Source: Gracilaria gracilis
Taxonomy: Eukaryota; Rhodophyta; Florideophyceae; Gracilariales; Gracilariaceae
DNA: 64,000 bases
Direction: 5' to 3'
Assembly (NCBI GenBank): GCA_030374805.1
Contig: JARGSG010000081.1
Location: 1-64,000, forward strand
Position 1 is the first letter of the stretch; every line of letters starts with the position of its first letter. This document shows, piece by piece, positions 51,759-61,521 of the stretch. A model generated the notes under the pieces. That model was not told the DNA's origin. It did not search any database and saw only the letters and a program-made list of their open reading frames with translations. Made by a program: the position numbers and the translations under genes.

Positions 51759-53420
51759 ATGAGTGCGGATGCGACCGTCCTGGTCTCGGCAGATGGCGTG
51801 TTGGATACCGCCCCACTTAAGACACTCGAAGAAGAAAACGATTCAACAATCACCAAGCTAATCGCCCTTGGAGCTCACAACCTGCAGCAACCACAGCTTC
51901 TCGATCAGCTTTTCGGCACCAAGTTTTCGAAAGCAAGTAAACAAGGCATTACCGCATCCCTTGTGCAAGGGGACGACTCTGCTGTTTTGAATGGTTCCCC
52001 TCATGATCTCTTCATACTTAATTTGGAACCTTTCGATGGCCCAGATCGCAGTCGCGACGAACAGCGGGAGCGAGCTCGTCATCTCGCGTTGGCTCTTTCA
52101 GATGCCCTTCTTTTTTTAGTTCGAATGCACGATCTACCCCGCGTGCAAACTAATGGCATCGCAACTCTGCAGGGCAGTTTGACTCAGATGCTCATGTTAC
52201 AAGCCGATGGTGTTGTCGAGCCATTGACAGGTAAACGAGCGTTTATCGTCGTCGTGAAAGACTATGAGTCAGACGTTCTGTCTAGACAAGAAGTAATTAA
52301 CGGTTTCTTGCAAGAAATGCAAACCGTCTACAAGAATGTCGCCAAACCACCAAGATCCCCTCATTTGGTCACCGAAGTGTTCGAGTTTGAATTTTTGCTG
52401 CTTCCCAATGAGAATTTGAAGCCTTTAGAGTACCAGGAGGCTATGGCAGATGTGCGTACTCGATTCATGGACCCGTTTGCAGATAATTATTTGTTTGAAG
52501 GCGGCAAGTACTCCCGGGAACCAAATGCATCCGAATCAGAGATTGCTGAGAATGCTTGGAAGAAGTTGGATGTCAATCAAACTGCTGATATTCCACCTAT
52601 GAAGGATTTGATGTCTACATTCGATTGTGATAACGCCATGAGAAAAGTGTTTGAGAAATATCGCAGGAGCGTGCGGGTCTGGAGACAAGATGCAGATGGT
52701 GGAGTAATAATCGACAAATTCGGTTCATGTGCATCTGACATGGTTAAAGAAACCGTATCCGCGTACGAGCGAGATGCAGCTCCACACAAAGGTTCTAAAG
52801 CGTTCAAGCGAAAGAGGGCTGAACTCAGAGATCTTCTTGATGCCGACCTCTACAATTTGTTTGTTGTGCAAATAGCGAAATTGAGAGAGGTGACGTACAG
52901 CGAGTTCAAGGATAAACTTGCCTCATTTGGGGATTCAGAGCCGCGTTTGGAGCGATCTGTGAATGGTGCAGTAAAAGAGTTCCAAAAGGAATTCAAGACT
53001 AAGGCGGAAGCGCTGCAACCCGGATTTTCATCATGGCGTTATGACAACGATGCTAAGGAGCTGGCGAACCAGATGCGAGAAGACGCAACGGAACGCTTGC
53101 AGCGTGCTCGCATTGCTGATTACCAAGAAAGTGGTATGCGACGTAATCGAAGACGTAGACCGGCCATCGGAGGTATTGGGGGAAGAAAACAGAGGCAACC
53201 AATCAATTTTAGCATTCACTATCTTGATCCCGCGCCATTTGGATGGAAAGACTCTCGGTATGAGAAACTTAACGAGGATGATGACATTGAATTTCATGGC
53301 GGTAGTCCTCTTGCACTTGGATCTGGAAAAGGAGGTGGACTTTCAGTTCCTTTGGAGCCACCAAAGAATTCTGCTTGGCAGCAGAGAAACCGGGATTTCA
53401 TCTACACTGAACGTAGATGA
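51759..53420 (+). CDS. RHD3/SEY1-like dynamin-family protein with degenerate GTPase site and no membrane hairpin
   Basis: The first ATG is at 51759 (553 residues). The N-terminus follows the RHD3/SEY1/atlastin GTPase layout: LIALGAHNLQQPQLLDQLFG in place of the P-loop, FILNLEPFDGPDRSRDEQRE in place of the G3 block, then LALALSDALLFLVRMHD-like helix and RAFIVVVKDYES at the G4 position. The Gly-Lys-Ser/Thr of the P-loop is gone, the G3 Asp is Asn and the G4 RD is KD, so GTP hydrolysis is unlikely. The three-helix region (YQEAMADVRTRFMDPFADNY, CDNAMRKVFEKYRR) continues as in RHD3. The family normally ends in two membrane helices and a tail, about 750-850 residues in all; this one ends soluble, with a basic patch (MRRNRRRRP). 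It looks like a pseudo-GTPase paralogue, perhaps a regulator of ER-shaping GTPases. Confidence 0.8.
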   Translation: MSADATVLVSADGVLDTAPLKTLEEENDSTITKLIALGAHNLQQPQLLDQLFGTKFSKASKQGITASLVQGDDSAVLNGSPHDLFILNLEPFDGPDRSRDEQRERARHLALALSDALLFLVRMHDLPRVQTNGIATLQGSLTQMLMLQADGVVEPLTGKRAFIVVVKDYESDVLSRQEVINGFLQEMQTVYKNVAKPPRSPHLVTEVFEFEFLLLPNENLKPLEYQEAMADVRTRFMDPFADNYLFEGGKYSREPNASESEIAENAWKKLDVNQTADIPPMKDLMSTFDCDNAMRKVFEKYRRSVRVWRQDADGGVIIDKFGSCASDMVKETVSAYERDAAPHKGSKAFKRKRAELRDLLDADLYNLFVVQIAKLREVTYSEFKDKLASFGDSEPRLERSVNGAVKEFQKEFKTKAEALQPGFSSWRYDNDAKELANQMREDATERLQRARIADYQESGMRRNRRRRPAIGGIGGRKQRQPINFSIHYLDPAPFGWKDSRYEKLNEDDDIEFHGGSPLALGSGKGGGLSVPLEPPKNSAWQQRNRDFIYTERR

Positions 53421-53999
53421 AGGGGTTATGGATACCTTGTTCAATACAAATGGCATTTGAGATCCAGTTTGTGTGTCATTCTTATACCTCATGGACTTTC
53501 GTAGAGAGTACATTGGGATCTAGATCAAAATCCGTATAGGATCACAATATGAGAACGTGGTTATTTGCTTCCAGCCATCATCGATTGCAGATCACCTTTC
53601 ACCGCCAAAGTTTGTCCTCGTAGTATGATAACATGACCATATTGAAAATGCAGGCAAGAAGAATCGAGTGTGTAGGAAGTGTCGATTCGATTTTTGAGAG
53701 ATAGCAGGTGAGCGTCTTTTCCTCCATAGCGGCACAAGTATGGAGTGGTTGGACCAGTGCAGCAAGCAAATATTTCAGTTGGGGAGGAGAGCGGTTAGAC
53801 TCGCGCAAGAGCGGTTGATGACATGGTATGAATATGTTGTCATGCTCTCGAGTATCAAAACCGGGGCGCATGCTGACCAAGAGATTGGGCTGCCCTTCGA
53901 TTATCGCAAGATATTGTGGCAGAAGTAACTTCGTGCTGACTCAAGACTGTTGAGGCAGTGCGAAGTAACAGCACGGCGGGCAGCAAACGGGGTGAAGAG
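53421..53999. other. 3' flank of the RHD3-like gene
   Basis: No gene is supported; only short ORFs. Confidence 0.35.
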
Positions 54000-54021
54000 G
54001 ACAAAAAGGAGCCGCGTGCTT

Positions 54022-54216
54022 GACAGTGGGAGTTACAGAGCCGCTCATCGGACACACGGACTTTGTTGCTTGTGTTGCGTGAAGTGGCGAAGGAAGGCGA
54101 ATTGTATCCGGTTCGGATGACAGGAATGTGCGCGTGTGGGATATGGGAGGCGGAGAGCATGTGGGAGCAGTACTGGGTGGACACAGCCACTTGGTGCTTT
54201 GTGTCTCATGGTATCT
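54022..54216 (+). pseudogene. WD40-repeat gene fragment with in-frame TGA
   Basis: One plus-strand frame reads EPLIGHTDFVACVA, TGA, then SGEGRRIVSGSDDRNVRVWD and GAVLGGHSHLVLCVSW. This is one full WD40 repeat (GH ... VSGSDDRNVRVWD) flanked by parts of neighbours, with TGA where Phe usually stands. Nothing more of a beta-propeller is present, so it is a broken fragment. Confidence 0.65.
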
Positions 54217-54229
54217 CATGCGGTACTCG

Positions 54230-55463
54230 CCGATGCAAGCAGGTAAGAGGGCTAACGTTACCTGCATACGAGTGTATGGCGGCACGAGCCGACAGCGAAG
54301 TAAAAGCACTCGTTGAATCCTGGGCTCTTTTATACATGTAGCCAATAATTCCATCCCCTAAAATAGCCAACCAACTTGCCGCTCTAACTTTGAATGGACG
54401 CTCTGTGAAGTTCACAAGCGCACACGCCCGCCAGCTGTGTCGCTCGTTTGACCTCGTCCTGCCGCCGCCCACCGTCGTTCATCGCGGCCATAACGCGCTT
54501 GACACGAGCTGTCTGCGCCCGTACTACCAACTTGGTAGCCGACAGCACTGCAGGCGCGACTGCACACAGGCAGGCGTGCAGCGCTGGGGCGGCGGCAAAG
54601 CGCGCGTGGCACGCGTGGCGCTCGCTGATAATCCGTGAAACGCAGCTCGCCGCCACGCGTATGATGATACGCGCGCGTGTGGTGGCAGGCGCGCGCGCGT
54701 GGTGGCAGGCGCGCGCGCCGCGCTAATATTAGACAGCGCCTGCCAGAGCGCTGTAAGCATGAGGTTGCGCGGCTCGCGCCGTGCTCTCCCGCGCGCGCCG
54801 GCGTGCAGACCGCGCACGTTCGCCGACCGCGCACGCACGCACGCCGCCACCCCTTGCACGCCGCCACTCCCACACGTGCGGCCACGACGCCATCCCACGC
54901 GCGCGCACGCCCACCGCTACCGCCGTGCCCGCACGCCTACCGCTACCGCCGCGTACGCGTTGCGCGACGCGATGCGCGGAAGCAGTCTCCGAGCTCGCGC
55001 GTGGCTGCGCGCGCGCGTGCCACCGAGCGCGCACGCCGCCGTTTGCGTCGCCGTGCGCGCGGAGCGCGGCGGCGGCGTGGCGGTGCACAGCTGGTGTCGG
55101 CGGCAGCGTGAGCGGCGGATCGAACGCGCGCACTCGCTGAGCAGCGCCTCGCGGGCACGCAGCCGGCGGCGCAAGCGGCGCACGTGTCGGGCGCACGTTG
55201 CGCGAGCGTCACTTGCGCTTTAAAAATTTGCGCGCTTTTGGATCAGCCGCACGGGCGCATCTGCCGCCGTGCACGTCCGCCTCCGCGCGCGCGCGCCTGG
55301 CGCACACTCGCCTGCCGCACGCGCTTCCGTCACGCGCGCGCGCTAAAAGCCGCTGCCGAGCAGTCGCAGTGCGACTGTCGTAGGTCGCCTGCGCGCCGCC
55401 CGCCCGTCGGCCCACCCGACCGCCCGCCCGACCGCCCGCCCGCCCGCCCGCCAACCCGCCGCC
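54230..55463. promoter_or_regulatory. Extremely CpG-rich region upstream of the RanBP2-finger gene
   Basis: High-GC sequence with alternating GC tracts: GCGCGCGTGTGGTGGCAG repeats at 54669-54722, further CGCGCG runs near 55285, and a CCCG repeat at about 55416-55452. Many long overlapping ORFs on both strands arise from lack of AT-rich stop codons and do not resemble proteins. Presumed promoter and 5' leader of the gene at 55464. Confidence 0.35.
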
Positions 55464-56224
55464 ATGCCACAGCCGTCGCGGTATCAGGCAACCCGTGTGC
55501 TCGAGCTCGTCAGCCTTAATAGAGCCACCGTGCGCCACTCCGACCACGTCGACGTCGACCACTGGGCGCGCCGTCACCCCCCGCTGCAGGGCGTCGTATA
55601 CCACGCCCGTCGCACCGCCCGTTTCACCCTGTACAGCGGCCAGCTGGGAGCCGTCCCGCTCCACTCGCAGCAGCCGCAACAGCCGCAGCAGCCGCAGCAG
55701 CAGCAGCAGCTTGCGCCGCCGCACCCGCCGCCGGACGATGTGCCCACTACCGCGCTCATGTTCGCCGCCGCCCGAGCCTTGGCCGAGAACCCACTGCTGG
55801 AGCTGCCGCCTTCGTCGTTGGAACCCAAGCCGGAGGCTGACGGCGCAGACGCGCAGCCGTACGACTACGTCGCCGCCGCGGTGTACTCTGGGCCGCCGCC
55901 GCTGCCACTGCAGTCGCTGCCGCTGCCCACGCCCGCGTCGTCCGCGCTGCTGTACGCGCCGCCGCACGCCGTTACTGCCGCCGCCGCCGCAGTGCTATGG
56001 AACGCGCCGCCGCCAATCGCGCCGTCACCACCGCCGTTCAAGCCGTCACGGCTGCCACACTCCACAGACACGCGGCGCGGCAAAGAGCGCGTGCAGCGGC
56101 GCTGCTCCAAATGCAGCTCCGTGAACCACATCCGCAAGAATAACTGCGCCGTGTGTGACGCGCCAATGCAACCCGCCAAGAAGCGCACCAAGCGCCCGCG
56201 CAAGCGCCAAACTCACCGCGCATG
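55464..56224 (+). CDS. RanBP2-type zinc-finger protein with 3' end borrowed from a C2H2 gene
   Basis: The ATG at 55464 (gccgccATGc) gives 253 residues. A basic/hydrophobic start (RVLELVSLNRATVRHSDHVD) is followed by a Gln tract (CAG repeats, about 55685-55707) and Pro/Ala-rich sequence. Near the end CSKCSSVNHIRKNNCAVC is C-x2-C-x10-C-x2-C with the Asn at +4 expected of RanBP2 zinc ribbons, which bind RNA or ubiquitin; the usual preceding Trp is absent. A nuclear-signal-like KKRTKRPRKR follows. The last residues and TGA lie in sequence copied from the C2H2 gene at about 44140, read in another frame, so the original C-terminus may differ. Third codon positions are almost all G/C. Confidence 0.6.
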
Positions 56225-56498
56225 AACGTCTTCGTCCGTATCGGTGTGACCGGTGCCGGAGCTTCATAATTTAGCCGTAAGGAGCACTTGGAGAAGCACT
56301 CTAGATCCGTGCACATGTGCTTTATATACATATACACCCTAAGCGATAAGGGGTGTAAAGATAGGGCTTGGCTTGTGCGGCATCTAGAACAATTGCACGC
56401 AGTGAAGGTATCGAAGATCGCGAGACTTGTGACGGCTTCCAATAATTGTGAAGATCTCGAGTCATCTCAATAAAGCATTGCAGATCTGCACTTCTCAG
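56203..56498 (+). pseudogene. Duplicated 3' end of the C2H2 gene, with internal deletion
   Basis: Matches about 44135-44507 almost exactly (CATGAACGTCTTCGTCCGTA and onward through AATAAAGCATTGC). It lacks about 80 bases between CGGAGCT and TTTAGCCG. It carries the C-terminal finger codons, the stop codon and the AATAAA signal (56469-56474), so it could act as a ready-made terminator for the gene upstream. Confidence 0.92.
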
Positions 56499-56654
56499 TC
56501 AGTCACAACAGAGGTGCAGCAGCATAAGCCTCTTGGATTTTTTCTGATTGACGGAGCAGGGTCATGGTAGTGTTTGTTCATATATGTGGGTGACTGGTGA
56601 CATAGTGTGCATGGATGCACACAGATAATCTAAAGTTTGTCTTGGAAGACAGCT

Positions 56655-57071
56655 GAACACCACAATAACATAAGTCTTGCTCTTATCGGCAAGTAGACCT
56701 CTGATAAGCTTGGCGGCCTTTAGTCGTTGGCGTGCATCAAGGTAGGAGCTGGGTTCGTCGATCATATACACTTCCGCTTGCTGCACAGCGACCATAGCCA
56801 ACGCGAAACGCTGCAACTCGCCGCCGCTAAGAACACCGATCTCACGGTCAAGCAGTTTGCGCAGCTGCAAATCATATACAATACTATCCATTGCATTGCG
56901 CTCATCCTTTCTCTTAAGCATGTCTATGACACGACCCTTGACGGCCTTCGCGATAGCATCGACGTATTGCGGTTTGAACACAGCCTTAATGTCGTCTTCA
57001 AGTACCTTGGTGAAGTAATTTTGCAGCTCGCTTCCGCGAAAGTGACTGAGAATATCGGTCCAATCTGGTGG
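56655..57071 (-). pseudogene. ABCE1/RLI1 fragment (first nucleotide-binding domain)
   Basis: The minus strand encodes PPDWTDILSHFRGSELQNYF, then FKPQYVDAIAKAVKGRV, the ABC signature LSGGELQRFALAMVA and Walker B VYMIDEPSSYLDARQRLKAA, ending at KTYVIVV. This is the ABCE1 (RNase L inhibitor, ribosome recycling) segment from the start of the inter-motif region to just before the H-loop. EHD of the H-loop is missing, as are the Fe-S domain, the P-loop and the second NBD. Codons match the protein closely, so insertion is fairly recent. It overlaps the last 26 codons of the COG3 ORF in a different frame. Confidence 0.9.
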
Positions 57072-59106
57072 CGAGTTCCATGTCCACATCAAAGGGAGAG
57101 ATCTGTTCCCTGGTCATCAATAGTTGCCAGATTAGAAACAGTTGCGCATGGTCCTCGGCGTTCGGTTTGTCTTGTGCGGCAATCCGTGCAGCGGCCGAAC
57201 CTACGTTCTGAACACATATCGCGACTGCTTCTTGCGCTACCCCTGCAAACACCTCCCCATCCACGCATCGGTACAACATTGAAAGCAATCTAAGCGTCTT
57301 CTCTACAGGTGGATACCATGTGGCATATATGCCCACACTGCGGATGTCAGGAACGAAACTATCCTTGTCTCTTGATTCAGTTTCTGACTTGTTCTCCATC
57401 TCACCGGCGTCCGTTGACTTTTGTGCGGAAGTTGCAACGGAAAGGGAGGATGCGGACGCTCGTTTGTTACACTCCAAAATGAGTTCGGGGTAGTTGAGGT
57501 GATGTTGGCTTGGAACGAACCCTCGGATTTCATCACGCATATACACTTCGGCTCGATAAATGATACGCTCCTGTGCGTCCGCAATAGCACGGACCGCAGA
57601 CGGAGCAAACGCCTTTCCTGCAAACCCGCGACGAGGAACTTCATCACCAAGAATCTCTGTTTTCAAAACCTCAATAAGGTAAACCAGGTTGTCAAGGTCA
57701 TCCTCCTGCAATATGAGTGGCCTCAATTCTGTATATACGACATCGCACACACCGCAAAGCGCTGAATGTAGTACGGGAGTCTCGTTTTGCTCCTCGCTGT
57801 CAAATGGAAAGAAATGCTCATAGAGCTGGCGCTCCAATTGACAAACGCGCAAAACGTATGCTGATCCAGGTCTTGCCAAAGCGATCATGTTCTTCACATC
57901 CGCTAGTGATTTAACATGGGCTGTAACAGATGAGTCAAGCAAACGCTTCCGTTGTTCAAAAAAGATTTCTTCGCAGTCCGCATACAACCCCAGAGCAGTG
58001 TTTCGTGTTGAAAACATAGAATTCACGTTAAACCCAGCCATTCCACTGGATGATGGATTCGAATAAGCGTCTGTTGTGGGAGACGGTCTTCTTGCATAGG
58101 GAGGAGACAAATTGAGCTCGCTATGTCGCATAGATGCGCCAGCACGAGGACTTGATGGATTTGCCTTTGCTCTAGAATGAAGCTCTGCCATTAACGACTT
58201 TATACGAGGAGCGATGGTTCGAAATCGCAGGTATTCTTTGGACGCGTCGGTGAGATCAGCATGTCTAAACCCAGCTCCATTAAGACGATCCTCTCGAAGT
58301 TCCTTCGCAACTTGTGTTGTAGTGTCTCGGAAGACGGTCACCGTGTGGTTTCGAATAGAAGTAAAAGCTCTCCTTTGCAACTCGAGGAAACGGGCTAGAT
58401 ATCCATCTGCTTCTGCCACTGCCCCAGTTGAGCTGGATGCATAAGCCACGCACTCGTCCAAGCGATGCAGCAATTTGACAAAATCGGAATCTGTTGGCTT
58501 GATTGAGTTCTTCCCTCCTCCAAATTTCGCTGTCAACGTCTCGAGTTCATCAAAATAGGTGAGTCGCTTTCGGAGTGCGTCCGCCAGTTCACCCAATGTT
58601 TTCCTTTCTGACACCATTGCCTCGCAGTCTGACTTGAACTGCAGAACTATGTCCGACACAAACTGATGACCGCCTTCAATCTTAATGAGAGCTGCCAAAG
58701 CATCACCTACTGTTTCTATTAGTCTCAGACAGGCCTTTCGATCCTCTTTGAGACCGTCTACCAGTGATCGATATTTGTGTTCATTAGCTTCTTCGAGTCT
58801 TCGTTCCATCTCGTTATGCCAAATATGGAACTCTTCCGCAGTGCTGACCTCGGCTAAGCCCTTTAAACCATCCTCCCCTTTGTATGCAAACATAGCCTCA
58901 TCTTTATCGTTCTGTGACGAATCAACAGCACCAGCAGTTTTTGCTATAGACACTTTTGAAACCGGAACAACGGTGGAACATTGTGATTCGACAAGGGCAC
59001 ATAGTTGCAGTTGGTCGTGTGTCAGAGGAGCATTGCTTTCCCATAAACGCAAGAACTCACCATGACTCTTCGCCCTAGAGGAGGCTTCCACTGCCTTCGA
59101 AGCCAT
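56998..59106 (-). CDS. COG3: COG3 (conserved oligomeric Golgi complex subunit 3), C-terminus replaced
   Basis: The first ATG is at 59106 (702 residues). COG3/Sec34 features are clear: CEAMVSERKTLGELADALRK in the N-terminal Sec34 domain, the helical middle with FFPFDSEEQNETPVLHSALC and DLDNLVYLIEVLKTEILGDE, and HAQLFLIWQLLMTREQISPF. COG3 is part of lobe A of the complex that tethers retrograde Golgi vesicles. Homologues continue for roughly 150-200 residues more; here the frame passes after about FDVDME into ABCE1-derived sequence read out of frame (LATRLDRYSQSLSRKRAAKL) and stops at 56998. Either the C-terminus is genuinely lost in this copy, or this is a non-essential duplicate. Single exon. 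Confidence 0.88.
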   Translation of the reverse strand: MASKAVEASSRAKSHGEFLRLWESNAPLTHDQLQLCALVESQCSTVVPVSKVSIAKTAGAVDSSQNDKDEAMFAYKGEDGLKGLAEVSTAEEFHIWHNEMERRLEEANEHKYRSLVDGLKEDRKACLRLIETVGDALAALIKIEGGHQFVSDIVLQFKSDCEAMVSERKTLGELADALRKRLTYFDELETLTAKFGGGKNSIKPTDSDFVKLLHRLDECVAYASSSTGAVAEADGYLARFLELQRRAFTSIRNHTVTVFRDTTTQVAKELREDRLNGAGFRHADLTDASKEYLRFRTIAPRIKSLMAELHSRAKANPSSPRAGASMRHSELNLSPPYARRPSPTTDAYSNPSSSGMAGFNVNSMFSTRNTALGLYADCEEIFFEQRKRLLDSSVTAHVKSLADVKNMIALARPGSAYVLRVCQLERQLYEHFFPFDSEEQNETPVLHSALCGVCDVVYTELRPLILQEDDLDNLVYLIEVLKTEILGDEVPRRGFAGKAFAPSAVRAIADAQERIIYRAEVYMRDEIRGFVPSQHHLNYPELILECNKRASASSLSVATSAQKSTDAGEMENKSETESRDKDSFVPDIRSVGIYATWYPPVEKTLRLLSMLYRCVDGEVFAGVAQEAVAICVQNVGSAAARIAAQDKPNAEDHAQLFLIWQLLMTREQISPFDVDMELATRLDRYSQSLSRKRAAKLLHQGT

Positions 59107-59843
59107 AAAAGAGCGCTTATTATATATGAAACAATTAGGAGAAGCCAAACTCTAACCGAACCTTGATGTCACTTGAAAGACTTGCCTCGAATTGGTGCAA
59201 TCGATCTGTCCGGAGTCAATGTCCTGTCAAGATCACCATTCTGCTAGTACTCCTGAATTATGTCAAGGCTGAACACCTTTTATAACTCTGTCCGGGATAG
59301 CTTAACTTCAGCTCCTGATCATTGGCGATGCATCAATCCAATTTGGAACCAGGAGCAGAAAAGAGTTCCGCCCTCTCCAACATCAAGTCAAAGAAAAGGT
59401 ATAATTTGGTTGAAATTTGTTTGTTCAAGAGGAGTGTAAAACCATCATGCTTCCCGCTTGGCTTCCCCAAATGACATTTATAGACAGCAAAAGATGACAG
59501 ATTTGATATTGAAGGTAGGCAACAAGATGTCATACTTTGTATCACGTCGACGGTGACCCCCGTGCGTTGTGTACAGCCGAATCGGCACCGTTGGTACCAA
59601 CGGTATAACAAGGCATAGAATACATATTGTAGGGGAGACGTGGAAGGCAGTCTGGACTAACTTGCCAACGTGTTCAGAGCTCTCATCTGGCGAGTGAAGG
59701 CCTTTTATCTACTTGGACGAAAACTAATTCACTGGCGACGGAATCTATCTGGAAAGCAGCTTTGCGTGATCTACAAGCTGCAAGTTTTGCGGTCTGTCAA
59801 GAAGCAACTCTGGCTCGCGCGAGTTAAAGAAACGAACCTGGAA
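59107..59843. promoter_or_regulatory. Divergent intergenic region (COG3 / HGH1)
   Basis: Both flanking genes read away from it. No gene is supported. The frame of HGH1 is open upstream to 59670 without an ATG, so this is leader sequence. AT-rich sequence near 59125 may be the COG3 core promoter. Confidence 0.4.
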
Positions 59844-60935
59844 ATGGATAAGGAGGCTTTGACAGAAATCGTGAAGCTACTCAGCGGCGCAGTGGGCCCA
59901 TCGACAAGAACGGCTGCATGTACCGCGCTGGCTGCATGTTCGGGAGGAGATGCAGGAGCCAAACTTCGACAGATTATTGGCTCTACCAAAGTCGGTGAAG
60001 AAACAGTTCGTCGCTTACTCGTGCTCTGCGGAGATCGACAATGCTCTCGAGTAGCTCTTTCTGCGCTGGTAAATATTTCTGAAGGTACGGAAGCGGCCAG
60101 AGTGATGACAAATGCAGGCGCTGTTCAACGAGCTGCGAAGGCACTGCTTGACCCTGACGAACGGGGGCTGTCCTCACTTTATGCAGGACTGTTATCGAAC
60201 ATTACACGTCATCCGTTTGGCGTAGACGCGCTTGTTGGTAAAGGTTTGACCGGTATTGAGAAGGACCTAACTATTGACAGGCTGCTGAAGCTTGTTGCCC
60301 GCCTAGAATCAATTCCGAATGTGCTTTGGATGCCCAACGCTCTCACTACTGCAGAGGGAAGAGAAGATCTTTTGTTTAAATATGCTACAAGCGCTGAGAA
60401 CGATTTCAATAGATCAGGGCAGCAACCGCTGACGTGGTTGCTACGGCTCATACCGTCATCCAACGAAACAACTCGACTTGCCGTTGCTTCTGCTTTGCGA
60501 AACTGCGCGATGGCGGAAGACTGTCATGAAGCACTGCTTAGTGAGCCGAATACAATTGGTACGTGTTTGATAAGGTTGATGTCACCAAAACACCCTGTGC
60601 CGCCGTCAAGTGTGAGGAAGGCCCCGCAGTGCGTGCAAGACATGGCGCTCAATCCAGAAGCGGCTACTCCGGAGCCTTTGGTAGAAATACGACTGCTTTT
60701 GGTGGAAGCGCTTCTGTTGCTTTGCAAGAGCGCACAAGGGCGAAAGATATTATGGGAAAAGGACGCATATGCTGTGTTGGAGGTGTGGAAACAAGCAGAA
60801 GATACCGAGCAAATTCGAACAACAGTGAACAGCATTATCGACAGAGTTATCATAGCCGAAGATGGCGAACGGCCCAGCGAAGAAGGCGGGGAATGTATCA
60901 AAAAGACGGAGGCGTCAACTGTTGCTGCGGTATGA
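59844..60935 (+). CDS. HGH1: HGH1-like armadillo protein (eEF2 folding co-chaperone family)
   Basis: The first in-frame ATG is at 59844 (363 residues, near the family's usual length). ARM-type helices run through the N-terminal part (TEIVKLLSGAVGPSTRTAAC, VALSALVNISEGTEAARVM). Then LYAGLLSNITRHPFGVDAL, matching the LLSNLTR-x-P-x-G motif of HGH1, and LVEIRLLLVEALLLLCKSAQ followed by GRKILWEKDAYAVL, matching the C-terminal DUF384 region (LLEALLLLxxxxxGRExLRxxxxYxVLR). In yeast Hgh1 assists folding of elongation factor 2. It is divergently arranged with COG3. Single exon, no disruption. Confidence 0.85.
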   Translation: MDKEALTEIVKLLSGAVGPSTRTAACTALAACSGGDAGAKLRQIIGSTKVGEETVRRLLVLCGDRQCSRVALSALVNISEGTEAARVMTNAGAVQRAAKALLDPDERGLSSLYAGLLSNITRHPFGVDALVGKGLTGIEKDLTIDRLLKLVARLESIPNVLWMPNALTTAEGREDLLFKYATSAENDFNRSGQQPLTWLLRLIPSSNETTRLAVASALRNCAMAEDCHEALLSEPNTIGTCLIRLMSPKHPVPPSSVRKAPQCVQDMALNPEAATPEPLVEIRLLLVEALLLLCKSAQGRKILWEKDAYAVLEVWKQAEDTEQIRTTVNSIIDRVIIAEDGERPSEEGGECIKKTEASTVAAV

Positions 60936-61521
60936 TAGTTGATAATCGCCATATCGTTCCCGCCACGGATGAGACGGAAACGCTACCCTTGGGTACATAA
61001 TGTTGTCTACACATGAATAGGGTGAGCGTAACGTTGACGTTTCTTTTCTGAAAAGGGTAGATCTTTCGCAACGACTCTTCGGAATTGCAAAAACTTTTTG
61101 AGTGTGATAGGGCGTCGCCAGCTTGCAAAATATGACGTTAAGAAGGCTACTAATACTTGGAGGCGGCGGCGGCGGCGGGCGGGACCCGTGCCACGCTAGC
61201 ATGCCTTTATTACAGCAGATTTAAGATCAGAACGCGTTGATTCATGGATTCTCGCAGGATGCAGTTGGTGCGCACTTTGAAGAGTTGTTGACATGACTTG
61301 GTTTGGACTAGTGAAATGAATCAATGAATCGGCGAGCGCGTTTTGGGTGAGTAACGGGGATGGCGGGCTGCTGAGTGAGCATCATGAGATGATGGATTAG
61401 TGTAGTTTTTACGTGCAGAGTTTGAATGTGAGTGAAGAGTGACGAGGATGCGGGTGTGGGAGCAGGTACTGCATGTACGTTTGTAGATAGAGGGCTTGAT
61501 TGTGTGCAGTGAGGGAGGGGG
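60936..61521. other. Intergenic region between converging HGH1 and EAF6
   Basis: No gene is supported. A GGCGGC run lies near 61161-61180. Confidence 0.4.

Noticed and set aside
54412-55223. Several long overlapping ORFs in the CpG-rich region
   Set aside because: Stop codons are rare at this GC content; the translations are Arg/Ala/His-rich without motifs.
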